Positions 17,765-27,877 are shown, counted from the first letter of the stretch. The stretch is DNA of 55,384 nucleotides from Bacteroidota bacterium (GCA_022708025.1 JAKIZM010000017.1:1-55384); one strand, 5' to 3'. Translations and numbers: made by a program. Notes: generated by a model not told the origin, from the sequence alone.

Positions 17765-17790
17765 TTTAATTATAGCAAATTATAATTAAA
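17765..17790. promoter_or_regulatory. Palindrome 2 upstream of fic-hsdM (operator candidate)
   Basis: This second 26-bp palindrome has perfect 10-base arms TTTAATTATA and TATAATTAAA around GCAAAT. It starts exactly 40 bp from palindrome 1, and both are preceded by the same ATTTTC. Forty base pairs is close to four DNA turns, so both sites would face the same side of the helix. This suggests cooperative binding by a dimeric regulator. Confidence 0.6.
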
Positions 17791-17846
17791 CTTAAATGCT
17801 TTCAATTAAGCCGGCTTTAGCCAACTTGTTTAAAATCCAAGGCTAA

Positions 17847-19061
17847 TCAAACTAGTTTGCCTTCAAACGCTTGTTTAAGTATTGATTGTCTTAGTGCTTC
17901 TGATTTTGCAAGGCTTTCGTCTATCGCTTTTTCAAGATTGTCTGCTTCTGAAAAACGCTTTTCTATTTCTGATACGATTTTGATTTGCTCTTTCAAAGAC
18001 GGGACTTTTACTTGTTCATTATATAATTGTTTTCTATCTAGGGTAGGAATAGTTGTACTAGCACTAAAGGATTTAAAATTAAATTGCTGAAAAAAATAAT
18101 ACATATACTCTGGATAATTACCACAGAAATCTTTAACAAAAAGAACCGTATTGTGTGGCCAGTATTTGTCAACTTTTAGAAAGTGAATGTTCCCGACACC
18201 TCCACTTCTTCCAGTTATAAGACAAGGTCCATTAGCCTTAAACTCATTGTGATAACCTTTAATTCCGCTAGAAGTAACTACTGGATATTTTCCTTCAATG
18301 ATTTTACTTAAAACCAAGTCATATCCTCTTTGAAGTTTACAAAAATCAATAAACTTCACCCATTTCCAGCCTTGAGGTAAACCACTAAGAGCACTAAGTT
18401 CACTAAGATTCTTAGTGTTCTGAGTGACCTTAGTGGTTAATTTTCCTGAAAACGCAAACGCCAGCACACTCTGCCGATATAGCCTAAACTGTTCTTTTGC
18501 TTTTTTAAGAGAAACTATTCCGCTGTCCAAAGAGCTGAAAAGTTCTTCTATCTTCTCAACAATTTTTTTCTGCTCGGAGAGTGGTGGGAGCGGGAAATTC
18601 AAACCCTTAATAAAACTAAAACTTATCGCGGGCATCGTAGCGCCTTTTATATTTAATTTCAATTCATTTAGAAAATATGGTGCTTTGAAAAAATAAAATA
18701 AAAAACACTTTTCAACATTACCAACCGGAATAATTCTAAATAAATTATTTGCAATTACACCTTCCAAACCTCTACAGATAAAACCAACGGCTCCATATCG
18801 AACCATACTTAGATCATCTTTATTTACGTAATATTTTTCACCAGGATTTTCTATAAATCTTGCTTCTTCAGTTCCTTGCGTAAAATCAATTATTCTAAGA
18901 AAGCGGACAAAATTCTTCAATTTTTTATGGGATTGCTTTTTAATATCAACCTGAATCCCTTGCGAAAATTCACAAACATCACCAAGTTTAACCCAAGACC
19001 AGTTTTTACCACTAAGGGCACTAAGGGCACTAAGTTTATTAATATCTTTTTTTGATTTCAT
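17847..19061 (-). CDS. hsdS: Type I restriction specificity subunit
   Basis: HsdS determines the bipartite DNA target of the RM complex. The 404-residue protein has two target-recognition domains, starting at WSWVKLGDVCEFSQG (about residue 20) and WKWVKFIDFCKLQRGYD (about 232), each followed by a long conserved helix (PPLSEQKKIVEKIEELFSSL and PSLKEQIKIVSEIEKRFSEA). The sequence directly before each domain is made from a 9-bp repeat coding for Leu-Ser-Ala units (LSALSALSG, LSELSALSG). The ATG overlaps the stop of the upstream GxxExxY gene. A 140-base gap with two palindromes separates it from fic. Confidence 0.95.
   Translation of the reverse strand: MKSKKDINKLSALSALSGKNWSWVKLGDVCEFSQGIQVDIKKQSHKKLKNFVRFLRIIDFTQGTEEARFIENPGEKYYVNKDDLSMVRYGAVGFICRGLEGVIANNLFRIIPVGNVEKCFLFYFFKAPYFLNELKLNIKGATMPAISFSFIKGLNFPLPPLSEQKKIVEKIEELFSSLDSGIVSLKKAKEQFRLYRQSVLAFAFSGKLTTKVTQNTKNLSELSALSGLPQGWKWVKFIDFCKLQRGYDLVLSKIIEGKYPVVTSSGIKGYHNEFKANGPCLITGRSGGVGNIHFLKVDKYWPHNTVLFVKDFCGNYPEYMYYFFQQFNFKSFSASTTIPTLDRKQLYNEQVKVPSLKEQIKIVSEIEKRFSEADNLEKAIDESLAKSEALRQSILKQAFEGKLV
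18381..18437. repeat. Inverted CTTAGTG-type repeat inside hsdS before the second specificity domain
   Basis: Two 28-base arms of ACTAAG units (23 of 28 paired) meet head to head: ACCACTAAG begins the left arm and CTTAGTGGT ends the right. On the coding strand it reads in frame as T-T-K-V-T-Q-N-T-K-N-L-S-E-L-S-A-L-S-G, between the first conserved helix and the second specificity domain. The unit is 9 bp long and thus keeps the frame whatever the copy number. Confidence 0.75.
19008..19034. repeat. CTTAGTGCC 9-bp tandem repeat inside hsdS before the first specificity domain
   Basis: ACTAAGGGC is repeated twice and followed by ACTAAGTTT; on the coding strand CTTAGTGCC reads as Leu-Ser-Ala. It lies at codons 9-18 of hsdS, immediately before WSWVKLGD. 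The same repeat family is found at 18381-18437 and 19487-19513. Confidence 0.75.
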
Positions 19062-19468
19062 TCTATAGGTAGTTTAGAAAATTCGTTCGTTACAATCGGA
19101 ATTAATGATTTTGTAATGATTTCACAATTGAAATTAATTAATAACCCTTTAGGCTTTTTTAATAATTTCAAGTAAGTAATTAATTGAGCCTGGAATAATG
19201 GTATAACTGTTTCGACTGCTTTTAATTCAACAATAATCAAATCCTCAACTAATAAATCTAATCTTAAATCAGAATCAATTTTCTTTCCTTTATATATTAC
19301 TTCAACAGGGATTTGAGTTTTTACTTTTAATCCATTCAATTCTAATTCGTATTTCAGACATCTCTCATAAATATTTTCAAGCAATCCTGGCCCTAATTGT
19401 TTATGAACTTCAATTGCACATCCAACAATTTTATATGCAAGATCATTGACTATTTTCTGTGTTATCAT
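19058..19468 (-). CDS. GxxExxY protein (nuclease-fold small protein)
   Basis: The 136-residue protein shows the family-naming motif in LGPGLLENIYERCLKYEL, and a D-x-R-x-D ... I-I-V-E-L-K-A pattern (DSDLRLDLLVEDLIIVELKA in outline) like a PD-(D/E)xK nuclease core. The family is common in Bacteroidota and relatives; its biochemical role is not established to my knowledge. Here it lies between hsdR and hsdS and overlaps hsdS by ATGA, so it is expressed as part of the RM operon. It might be an accessory nuclease, or a passenger; the sequence cannot decide. Confidence 0.9.
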   Translation of the reverse strand: MITQKIVNDLAYKIVGCAIEVHKQLGPGLLENIYERCLKYELELNGLKVKTQIPVEVIYKGKKIDSDLRLDLLVEDLIIVELKAVETVIPLFQAQLITYLKLLKKPKGLLINFNCEIITKSLIPIVTNEFSKLPIE

Positions 19469-19486
19469 CTAAATTTCCTTACATTT

Positions 19487-19513
19487 CTTAGTGTTCTTAG
19501 TGCCCTTAGTGGT
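19487..19513. repeat. CTTAGTG-type repeat forming the 3' end of hsdR
   Basis: Three 9-bp units (CTTAGTGTT, CTTAGTGCC, CTTAGTGGT) lie between hsdR and the GxxExxY gene. On the coding strand the first unit contains CAC TAA, so the repeat supplies the last His codon and the stop of hsdR. Confidence 0.75.
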
Positions 19514-22385
19514 CAAAGTTTTCATTTATTTCATTAAGTATAACTTCAGATTCATTTCCGAACACCTGATAAAATTTCCCAAGTCCTCCCTGATCAACAA
19601 ACGGCGAGAGTTCAAAATCATCCTTTTCAATTCTAACAGAAGAAATAATATGATCCTTAATCATTCTCAGCCATTCCATTTGTTCTTCAGTAAACTGCAC
19701 AGGTCCGGCATTTCGTTTAAATACCCATTCCTTAAATTTACGATTTATTATTTCGCTGTACGGTTCAAGATCTTTATCAATTCCGATTTCAAATCTTATC
19801 AGAGAGATGATATCAGTTAACATTCCAATTGTTGTTCTATGCTTTACACGCTTTGGCTCACTTCGTTCATAAGCACGCCATATTTGTTCAACGGTTAATA
19901 AATACGGAGGAGACATAAGTGCATCGCGCAGCTCTTTTATTATTTTATAGTTTAAAGTGTATTTGTCAAGCTGAACTTGTTTCAGCTTCTCAGATTCTGA
20001 TATAGAAGAAGATCCTGAAATAAATTCAGGATGACCTTTTGTTGATTCGGGATGACGAAGAGTTTTAAGAGCAAAGAATATTTTTAATGCAATTATTTCA
20101 TCTTTATTATCATCAATAAATTTGCGGAAGTTATTAATAATCTCTTCAGAGTTTTCTTTTGCAGTGGTATCAAATTCGCTTCTTACAATTCTATCAGGAT
20201 TTGTTTCATCAATGATCTGATAAATTTTCTGACGTACTGTTTCTAAAAATTCTCTGAGCTTTGGGTTATCAAATGGTTTTATTGCTTCACTGCTAAATTG
20301 TTCAATTGTTTCTTTAACTTGTTTTTCATCAGGTCCTGCTTCATCAGGGATTTTATAAACTTCTCTTGCTCTTTCATCAATCGTATCAGGATCATAAACA
20401 TTTGCAAGGTTAACCGCTACTTCCGTTAAATCTTTTCCGCCGGTAAGTTCTTTAATCTTTTTTCTGTCCTCTTCAGAAATCTGTTTATCCATTTTTGTTA
20501 GCCGCGCAGCAAGTGAAGATAATACATCTTCTTCGGGTTGTAGAATAACCATTTTCATCAAATCTTTAAGCGGTACGGAAGGTTTTTTATCAACAACAGG
20601 ATAATCAACTTTAACAGACTTGAAAACACCAACAGCATCAATAATGTAAAATCTTTCTTTATTAAGTTTTGCACTCGGTGTAACCTTAACAAGCTCATCT
20701 CTGCTGAAAGATCTTGTTCCTCTTCCAATCATCTGCTGGAAGTAATTTCTGGAACGGACATCGCGCATAAAGATAAGAACCTCAATAGGTTTTACATCTG
20801 TGCCCGTTGCAATCATATCAACTGTTACCGCAATACGCGGGTTGTAACTTGTCCGGAACTGCTGAAGAATAGATTCGGGATCTTCATTCTTAACATTGTA
20901 AGTAATCTTTTTACAGAATTCATTATCCTCACCAAACTCTTCGCGCACAATATGAACAATATCTTCTGCGTGGCTGTCTGTCTTTGCAAAGATAAGCGTT
21001 TTGGGAACTTCGTAATTTTCATCACGCTCGGGATAAAACTCATCCTGCATAACACGTTTACATTCACGGATAATATTTCTTATCTGGCTGGGATTTACAA
21101 TATCTCTATCAAGCTGTGTTGGTGCATAAGTAACTTCATCATCAAGCTGTTTCCATTCCTTTTTGCGAGTAGTTTTATTCCTGAGATTTACATACTGTTT
21201 TGCTTTTATTTTTGCGCCCTGCTGTGTTACTTCTGTTTCAATTGTGTAAACATCATAACCGACATTAACCTTATCAGTAATGGATTGCTTAAGCGTGTAT
21301 TCACTAACAATATTTTCGTGGAAGAATGCAAATGTGCGTTTATCAGGTGTTGCAGTAAGTCCGATCATAAAACAATCAAAGTAATCAAGAACCTGCTTCC
21401 ACAAATTATAGATCGAACGGTGGCATTCATCAATGATTATAAAATCAAAAGTTTCAATCGGGATATTTGGAGTATATGCAACATCCACAGGTTTATCAAT
21501 TGTTTTTGACTCATAAGGAGAATCATCTTCAAGAGATTCATCCAGCTCTTTACCTTTTAGAATTGAGTACATTCTTTGTATTGTGCTTATACAAACCTGA
21601 GCAGAAGGATCAATAAAGTTTGATTGAAGACGCTGAATGGTATAAAGTTCGGGAAATAATCTTTTATCATCAACTGGCTTGTAAGCACGGAATTCCTGTT
21701 CAGCTTGTTTACCGAGATTTCTTGTATCAACAAGGAATAAAATCTTTTTAGCTTTTGCAAACTTTAACAAGCGATAAACTGAAGTGATAGCTGTGTAAGT
21801 TTTTCCGGCACCGGTTGCCATTTGTACTAAAGCACGAGGTTTATTTTGCGCAAAAGAATTTTCAAGATTTATAATTGCATTAAACTGACATACTCTAAGT
21901 CCGTTCGAACTTAGCGTAGGAAATCTCTTTAATCTTGCTCGGAGTGTCTCTTCCTGCTTTAGCCATTCGTGAAGCGTTTCAGGTTTATGGAAATTAAATA
22001 TTTCTCTTTGTCGTGGGTGTGGATCACGGGCATCAGTAAATAAAGTTTCAGTTCCGGTAGATTCGTATTGAAAAGGAAGAAGTTCATCCTTTCGGATATA
22101 TTTTAATTTATCAGCAGAATAACGAGTTGTTTGATCGTGAACCTGACTTAGCGTGTGTCCTTCTCTTTTGGCTTCAATAACTCCAACAGGTTTTTTCCGA
22201 AGGAATGGCTCGCCACTATCAACAAAAAGAATATAATCAGCCGCACCGGATTCAGTTGGATATTCACGGACAGCAATTCCTAATCCTGCAGAAGGATTAA
22301 AATCTTTCAAATCCTGAATTAACCAGCCAGCCTGAGCAAGCTGCCGGTCAATATTTTCTCGTGCTCTTTGTTCTGGTGTAATCAA
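19506..22385 (-). CDS. hsdR: Type I restriction endonuclease/translocase subunit
   Basis: HsdR cleaves DNA after ATP-driven translocation. The 959-residue protein has an N-terminal nuclease domain (D50 and E71-A-K73 in GVIEAK), Walker A in MATGAGKTY at 189-197, the DExH box IIIDECHRS, and the helicase motif MIGRGTRS, which places it in the EcoEI-like class. The start is TTG at 22385; no in-frame ATG is near. Residues about 777-807 (RHPESTKGHPEFISGS and EKLKQVQ) are coded by an inserted palindromic element and are not part of the family. The stop codon comes from a CTTAGTG repeat. It is first in the RM locus, with a small palindrome before it. Confidence 0.95.
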   Translation of the reverse strand: MITPEQRARENIDRQLAQAGWLIQDLKDFNPSAGLGIAVREYPTESGAADYILFVDSGEPFLRKKPVGVIEAKREGHTLSQVHDQTTRYSADKLKYIRKDELLPFQYESTGTETLFTDARDPHPRQREIFNFHKPETLHEWLKQEETLRARLKRFPTLSSNGLRVCQFNAIINLENSFAQNKPRALVQMATGAGKTYTAITSVYRLLKFAKAKKILFLVDTRNLGKQAEQEFRAYKPVDDKRLFPELYTIQRLQSNFIDPSAQVCISTIQRMYSILKGKELDESLEDDSPYESKTIDKPVDVAYTPNIPIETFDFIIIDECHRSIYNLWKQVLDYFDCFMIGLTATPDKRTFAFFHENIVSEYTLKQSITDKVNVGYDVYTIETEVTQQGAKIKAKQYVNLRNKTTRKKEWKQLDDEVTYAPTQLDRDIVNPSQIRNIIRECKRVMQDEFYPERDENYEVPKTLIFAKTDSHAEDIVHIVREEFGEDNEFCKKITYNVKNEDPESILQQFRTSYNPRIAVTVDMIATGTDVKPIEVLIFMRDVRSRNYFQQMIGRGTRSFSRDELVKVTPSAKLNKERFYIIDAVGVFKSVKVDYPVVDKKPSVPLKDLMKMVILQPEEDVLSSLAARLTKMDKQISEEDRKKIKELTGGKDLTEVAVNLANVYDPDTIDERAREVYKIPDEAGPDEKQVKETIEQFSSEAIKPFDNPKLREFLETVRQKIYQIIDETNPDRIVRSEFDTTAKENSEEIINNFRKFIDDNKDEIIALKIFFALKTLRHPESTKGHPEFISGSSSISESEKLKQVQLDKYTLNYKIIKELRDALMSPPYLLTVEQIWRAYERSEPKRVKHRTTIGMLTDIISLIRFEIGIDKDLEPYSEIINRKFKEWVFKRNAGPVQFTEEQMEWLRMIKDHIISSVRIEKDDFELSPFVDQGGLGKFYQVFGNESEVILNEINENFDH
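19965..20057. mobile_element. Palindromic repeat element inserted in frame in hsdR
   Basis: Two perfect hairpins with 8-base arms and 5-base loops lie side by side: AAGCTGAA...TTCAGCTT at 19968-19988 and ATCCTGAA...TTCAGGAT at 20012-20032. A further CATCCCGAA half-copy extends to about 20057. On the coding strand it reads RHPESTKGHPEFISGS ... EKLKQVQLD, a peptide signature I know from small non-autonomous palindromic elements in many unrelated bacteria. It is a multiple of three within hsdR and has no stop, so the protein continues. Confidence 0.8.
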
Positions 22386-22400
22386 TGTATGACCAATTAA

Positions 22401-22416
22401 AATGTAGTTCTACATT
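22401..22416. promoter_or_regulatory. Short palindrome before hsdR
   Basis: AATGTAG and CTACATT form a perfect 7-base inverted repeat around TT, 15-31 bases before the hsdR TTG start. A partial third half (TTACATT) follows at 22420-22427. It is a candidate operator for the RM operon. The rest of the 259-base gap to atpC shows no gene or clear terminator. Confidence 0.4.
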
Positions 22417-22644
22417 ACTATTACATTTTTTTAATCAGAAAGAAATCAGCAATTCGTGTAACAGTTTACAAACAAACTGAATAAAAATAAGGAAATAAAT
22501 TTTTGTATGGAAAGGAATATTTATTTTAAAGAGTTAAGTTAACAGAACAAATCAATAAAGTGCATTCAATTAAAGAAAGCTTGAATTAAAAACAGAATTA
22601 AGTAAGCAATACTCTTCTTTTAACTAAAACAAAATTCCCGTATT

Positions 22645-23051
22645 CTACTTATACTTTTCTATAATCTGCAGTCGGTTATTAGCTCTTGCTAATGCTGCTT
22701 GTGCTCTAGCAATGTTTATATTGCTGTTTTTTGCAGCTAATCTTTCTTCTGCTCTTTTTTTGGCTCTTAATGCCCGTTCTTCATCAATTTCAGATACCTG
22801 TTCAATTGAATCAGCTAAGACAAGCACTTTGTTATCCAGCACTTCAATCGTACCGCCAGCAGTAGCATAGTAATCAGCTTTTCCATCAAGCGTATCAATT
22901 TTTATCATACCAATATCAAAAGTGCTTATTATTGGTGCGTGGCTTTTAAGTACCTGGAATCTCCCCTTTGTTCCGGGTATAGTAATAGCTTTAATCTCTC
23001 TGCTGCGTGATGATTTTGACGGAGTAATTATTTCTAAATTAAGTTCAGACA

Positions 23052-23052
<1 letters not shown>
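22645..23052 (-). CDS. atpC: ATP synthase F1 epsilon subunit
   Basis: Epsilon is part of the central stalk of F1 and regulates ATP hydrolysis. The 135-residue protein has the beta-sandwich part (LNLEIITPSKSSRS, TIPGTKGRFQVLKSHAPIIS) followed by the two-helix C-terminal domain (ERALRAKKRAEERL, IARAQAALARANNRL). Its ATG overlaps the atpD stop by one base. Only atpD and atpC are here; the rest of the ATP synthase must be encoded elsewhere, as in other Chlorobiota/Bacteroidota-group genomes. Confidence 0.95.
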
Positions 23053-24467
<1,415 letters not shown>

Positions 24468-24494
24468 TTACCTAATTATTTAAGAATTAAAATG

Positions 24495-24525
24495 CAAAGT
24501 TAAGTTTTACGCACTTTTTTTACAA
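24495..24525 (-). promoter_or_regulatory. Bacteroidota-type promoter of atpDC
   Basis: On the minus strand TTG at 24525-24523 is followed after 20 bases by TAACTTTG at 24502-24495, about 30 bases before the atpD ATG. The -7 octamer and spacer length are the same as at the nuoA promoter. Confidence 0.75.
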
Positions 24526-24613
24526 CTTTTTTGAGTATCAAAATACCTAAATAAAGCACTTATACGCATAGTATTTGCGGATTATAACCATTAACCCTAA
24601 TATAATCTCAATA

Positions 24614-27600
24614 CTATTTCAGTAATAATAGTTTTTTGGCAGCATTGAAAGAATCTGTTTTAATCCTGTAAAAATATACTCCGCTTGCAAGATCACCAGC
24701 ATTAAACTCAAATGTGTATTGACCAGCAGTTGCAATATCATTATACAGCTCTTTTACTTTCCGACCGAGCACATCATAAACAGAAAGCTCAACCTTTTGA
24801 GTAAACGGTACATCAAATCTGATATTTGTAACAGGATTAAATGGATTTGGATAGTTCTGATATAAATTAAATTGAACCGGAATTGTTTCTAAACTTTCGT
24901 CAACACTCGTTACTAATGAATCCTGACCCCCTGCTTCATAATATCTGGCAGCAAATTCCTGTAAATAAAAATTTGCAACCTGATCATCTTGAATAATCAA
25001 AGTGTTTTCATCATTTACATTTTCTGCAGAAGATGACCAGTTGTGAGAGCCAGTAATAACAGCAGCATTATATCCAAATGGTTCTGCATCAACAACAGCA
25101 TATTTATGATGTAATAAACCTGTTGTAAAACCTTTTAATCTTATATCAACTCCGGCAGATTGCAAATAAAAATATTGGCTGCCTGTATCAGTGTTGTTAC
25201 TTAAAATAACTCTTGTTTTAGAGCCTTTATTTTTGATTGTAATTATTGTATCGGCAAGATCACGTCTTGTAAAAGAAAGTAAGGCAACATTTATAGATTT
25301 TTCTGCTCTGCCAAGTGTTCTTCCTATCTTTGCAGTAGTTCCATCGCTTGGACTAAAATACAATTGTACTTTATTACCGCCAATAACAAAATTGTGCGGA
25401 GTGTTATTTAACTTTCTGGGACCAAATCTCGAATTTGCAGCATTCGGAGTATCTGTATTGCTTCCCCACTCTTCATTAAATTCAAGTGTGTAAGCGCCTG
25501 CAAGTGCAACATCCTGAATAAGTATGAGGTTTTGTCTGTCATCATTTGTTCCCGGATCAGTTGGATTCCAGCTTCCGGTAATAACCCAGATGCTATCAGG
25601 CGCACCGCCGCGATAATCGATAACAAAAAACTTATGATGATGAATACCACTTCCATCGTTATTACCAAATCTATCGTTTATATACGGAATTCCGTTATTG
25701 ATTAAAGTATTCCATGGTGCTGTAGTTCTATTATCATATTCACCGATTACACGGATTTTGACGCCACGGTTTTTAGCATTCAATAGTGCAGCCGCAATAT
25801 TAGCACCAACAGTTCCGCTTAAACTGTACAGTGCAACATCAATGGATCTTTTTGCTTTATTAATCCTATCGATAAGTATATTCGGGAAATTAGCATTGCC
25901 ATTTGCATTAATACCAGATGATACTGATGTGTTTACAGATTTATTAAAATAAACCTGAATTTCACCAGTGGTAGGAAGTGCTGAAGTTGTGCTTGAAACT
26001 ATATCACTTGAAAAACTTGTATCTCCGTTTGCAACTGAAAAAACCTGAAGATGATAGATTGTTGCAACATCAAGTTCATCTACTGTAAGATAATGATTTG
26101 TTCTTAACACATTATCAAGTTCAACAACGCCAAGTTCATAATTAGCTGTTGTTCCGTATCTTATTCTTGAAGTGCCCGGATTTATAGTTGTCCATTCCAG
26201 AGAGATTGAACTGCTTGTAAGATCAACTTCTTCAGGATATTTATCTATGATTGGTCCATTGGAAAGAATATCTGACGGCACACGCGGCATTATCTGATAT
26301 CCGCCAATAAAAGGTAAAGAAGGTTTATACTGACTAAGCACACCGATTACATCAAACTTTCCTGCAGGAGCAACAAGACCAATAATCTGTGTATCATTAT
26401 CAATTCTGATTTGCACTGTATCTGAAGCGCTAGAACCGGTTAATCTGTAGTTTTTATATGCCCAATTACTTACCGAATTACCATTTAATTCAGATACTGT
26501 AACTCCGTTTACTCTTACCAGTCTTCCTTCATAATTCTCAACTCCATTTATTCCATCTCCGCTTAAAGTTGCAGGCGTTGTAATAAGTGGTTCAATTGTA
26601 TTTCCTGAACTGATAATCGAATGAAGTGTCGGATTTTCAATCTGATTAAGCCCGTTAAACTGGGCAACAGTTCCGGTAACAAGAACTTCATCACCTATCT
26701 GAACAGCATTTGAAAAGCTTGAACCAAACACTGATATACCGCCTGTATTATCCTGTATATAACTTGGTCCTCCGAACTGATTACTTACAGTTACAATGCC
26801 TCTTAAAGTAACAAGGTCTCCTAATCGTAAACCAATTCCGTTGTTATCATTTACCTTTGCATCTGCAATAGGAATCGGCGCACCATAAACCAACAATGAT
26901 GGAAGCGGACTTACATCTGCAAGAATTAAATTAACACCTGATTGAAATTTAATCTTATATCTGCCGGTATAATGAGGCGATGTAACATCATTTACTATAA
27001 TTGTTACAGTATCACTAATAAAATTTATATTACTGAAAAATATAGTATCTCCGCTGACACTAAGATTAGAAGTAAAGTTAGAATAATCAATATCAGAAGA
27101 AGATTGCGACCAAAGAAAATCTTCCGGAATAATTATTCGTAAAGAATTGATATTGTACAGCGGATTTTTCTTATAGGTAAAGTTTAAATTTATAACTGAA
27201 TCACCATTAGCGATCTGCGGTAAAAGTGTTGCAGTTCCTGATCCTTCTAATTTTGCTCTTAAAGAATTTATCCAGGCAATATTTGCAGCAGAATTACCTA
27301 TCCCCATTGATGCGCTTCCGTTAATTGTCCAGTTAGCTGTATTTGTCAATTTAGAAACATCATCCTGAATAAAACTAATTGATGTTCCACTTGAAGATGT
27401 ACCAGTAAAATGAACTTTTGGATTCGGGATACTGTTAGCGTTATTAGCTCCCCAGGATACACCAAACTGATGCACCTGAGATGAATTTCTTATTTGAACA
27501 GCATCAGAAGAGCCGGCAATAGAAAAAGGATTACCTGATAAATAAATAGCATTACTAGATTTAACTATCAATAAATAATCACTTGGATCAAGATCTTCTG

Positions 27601-27877
27601 AAAAAGTATTTTCGGAACGGGCAACAATGATTATTGTACCCTTTCTTAAATTGCTCCATAATGCATTTGAAGTAAAAGCAAGCGGCGCTTGCGGACTGCC
27701 GGTACTACTGAAGTCTCTTATATCCCAGTTTCGGAGATCAAGACTATCTTGAACAACTAATAGCTCAATCCATTCATCATTGGAACTTGAATTATAAATT
27801 TCATTAATAATAACCGGTTGTGAAAATGCACTGCTAATTAATATAAGCGCAAGAGAAAAAAAATAAATATGTTTCAT
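24614..27877 (-). CDS. T9SS-secreted lamin-tail/OB/phospholipase-D-like protein
   Basis: The 1087-residue protein starts with a signal peptide (ALILISSAFSQ). Domains in order: a lamin-tail-like domain (VIINEIYNSSSNDEWIELL), a region of beta structure, an OB-like domain (LRLGDLVTLRGIVTVSNQFG, about 345-430), a fibronectin-type part, then two phospholipase D/nuclease motifs, HHKFFVID near 745 and HHKYAVVD near 924, each followed by TGS(W/H)NW or TGSWNP. It ends with a T9SS tail (LYQNYPNPFNPVTNI ... FNAAKKLLLLK). Two HxK motifs in one chain are enough for an active site. The combination suggests a surface or extracellular nuclease or phosphodiesterase. It overlaps the preceding gene by four bases and ends the block. 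Confidence 0.88.
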   Translation of the reverse strand: MKHIYFFSLALILISSAFSQPVIINEIYNSSSNDEWIELLVVQDSLDLRNWDIRDFSSTGSPQAPLAFTSNALWSNLRKGTIIIVARSENTFSEDLDPSDYLLIVKSSNAIYLSGNPFSIAGSSDAVQIRNSSQVHQFGVSWGANNANSIPNPKVHFTGTSSSGTSISFIQDDVSKLTNTANWTINGSASMGIGNSAANIAWINSLRAKLEGSGTATLLPQIANGDSVINLNFTYKKNPLYNINSLRIIIPEDFLWSQSSSDIDYSNFTSNLSVSGDTIFFSNINFISDTVTIIVNDVTSPHYTGRYKIKFQSGVNLILADVSPLPSLLVYGAPIPIADAKVNDNNGIGLRLGDLVTLRGIVTVSNQFGGPSYIQDNTGGISVFGSSFSNAVQIGDEVLVTGTVAQFNGLNQIENPTLHSIISSGNTIEPLITTPATLSGDGINGVENYEGRLVRVNGVTVSELNGNSVSNWAYKNYRLTGSSASDTVQIRIDNDTQIIGLVAPAGKFDVIGVLSQYKPSLPFIGGYQIMPRVPSDILSNGPIIDKYPEEVDLTSSSISLEWTTINPGTSRIRYGTTANYELGVVELDNVLRTNHYLTVDELDVATIYHLQVFSVANGDTSFSSDIVSSTTSALPTTGEIQVYFNKSVNTSVSSGINANGNANFPNILIDRINKAKRSIDVALYSLSGTVGANIAAALLNAKNRGVKIRVIGEYDNRTTAPWNTLINNGIPYINDRFGNNDGSGIHHHKFFVIDYRGGAPDSIWVITGSWNPTDPGTNDDRQNLILIQDVALAGAYTLEFNEEWGSNTDTPNAANSRFGPRKLNNTPHNFVIGGNKVQLYFSPSDGTTAKIGRTLGRAEKSINVALLSFTRRDLADTIITIKNKGSKTRVILSNNTDTGSQYFYLQSAGVDIRLKGFTTGLLHHKYAVVDAEPFGYNAAVITGSHNWSSSAENVNDENTLIIQDDQVANFYLQEFAARYYEAGGQDSLVTSVDESLETIPVQFNLYQNYPNPFNPVTNIRFDVPFTQKVELSVYDVLGRKVKELYNDIATAGQYTFEFNAGDLASGVYFYRIKTDSFNAAKKLLLLK

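Noticed and set aside
18381..18437. CRISPR-like array in the RM locus
   Set aside because: The units are only 9 bp, without spacers, and are part of hsdS coding sequence; no cas genes are nearby.
20952..21509. 185-codon plus-strand frame inside hsdR
   Set aside because: Antisense to conserved helicase motifs of HsdR; product is Cys/Phe/Ile-rich with no domain.
22417..22644. Small gene between hsdR and atpC
   Set aside because: Only very short frames (for example an 11-codon one near 22507) without support; left as intergenic.
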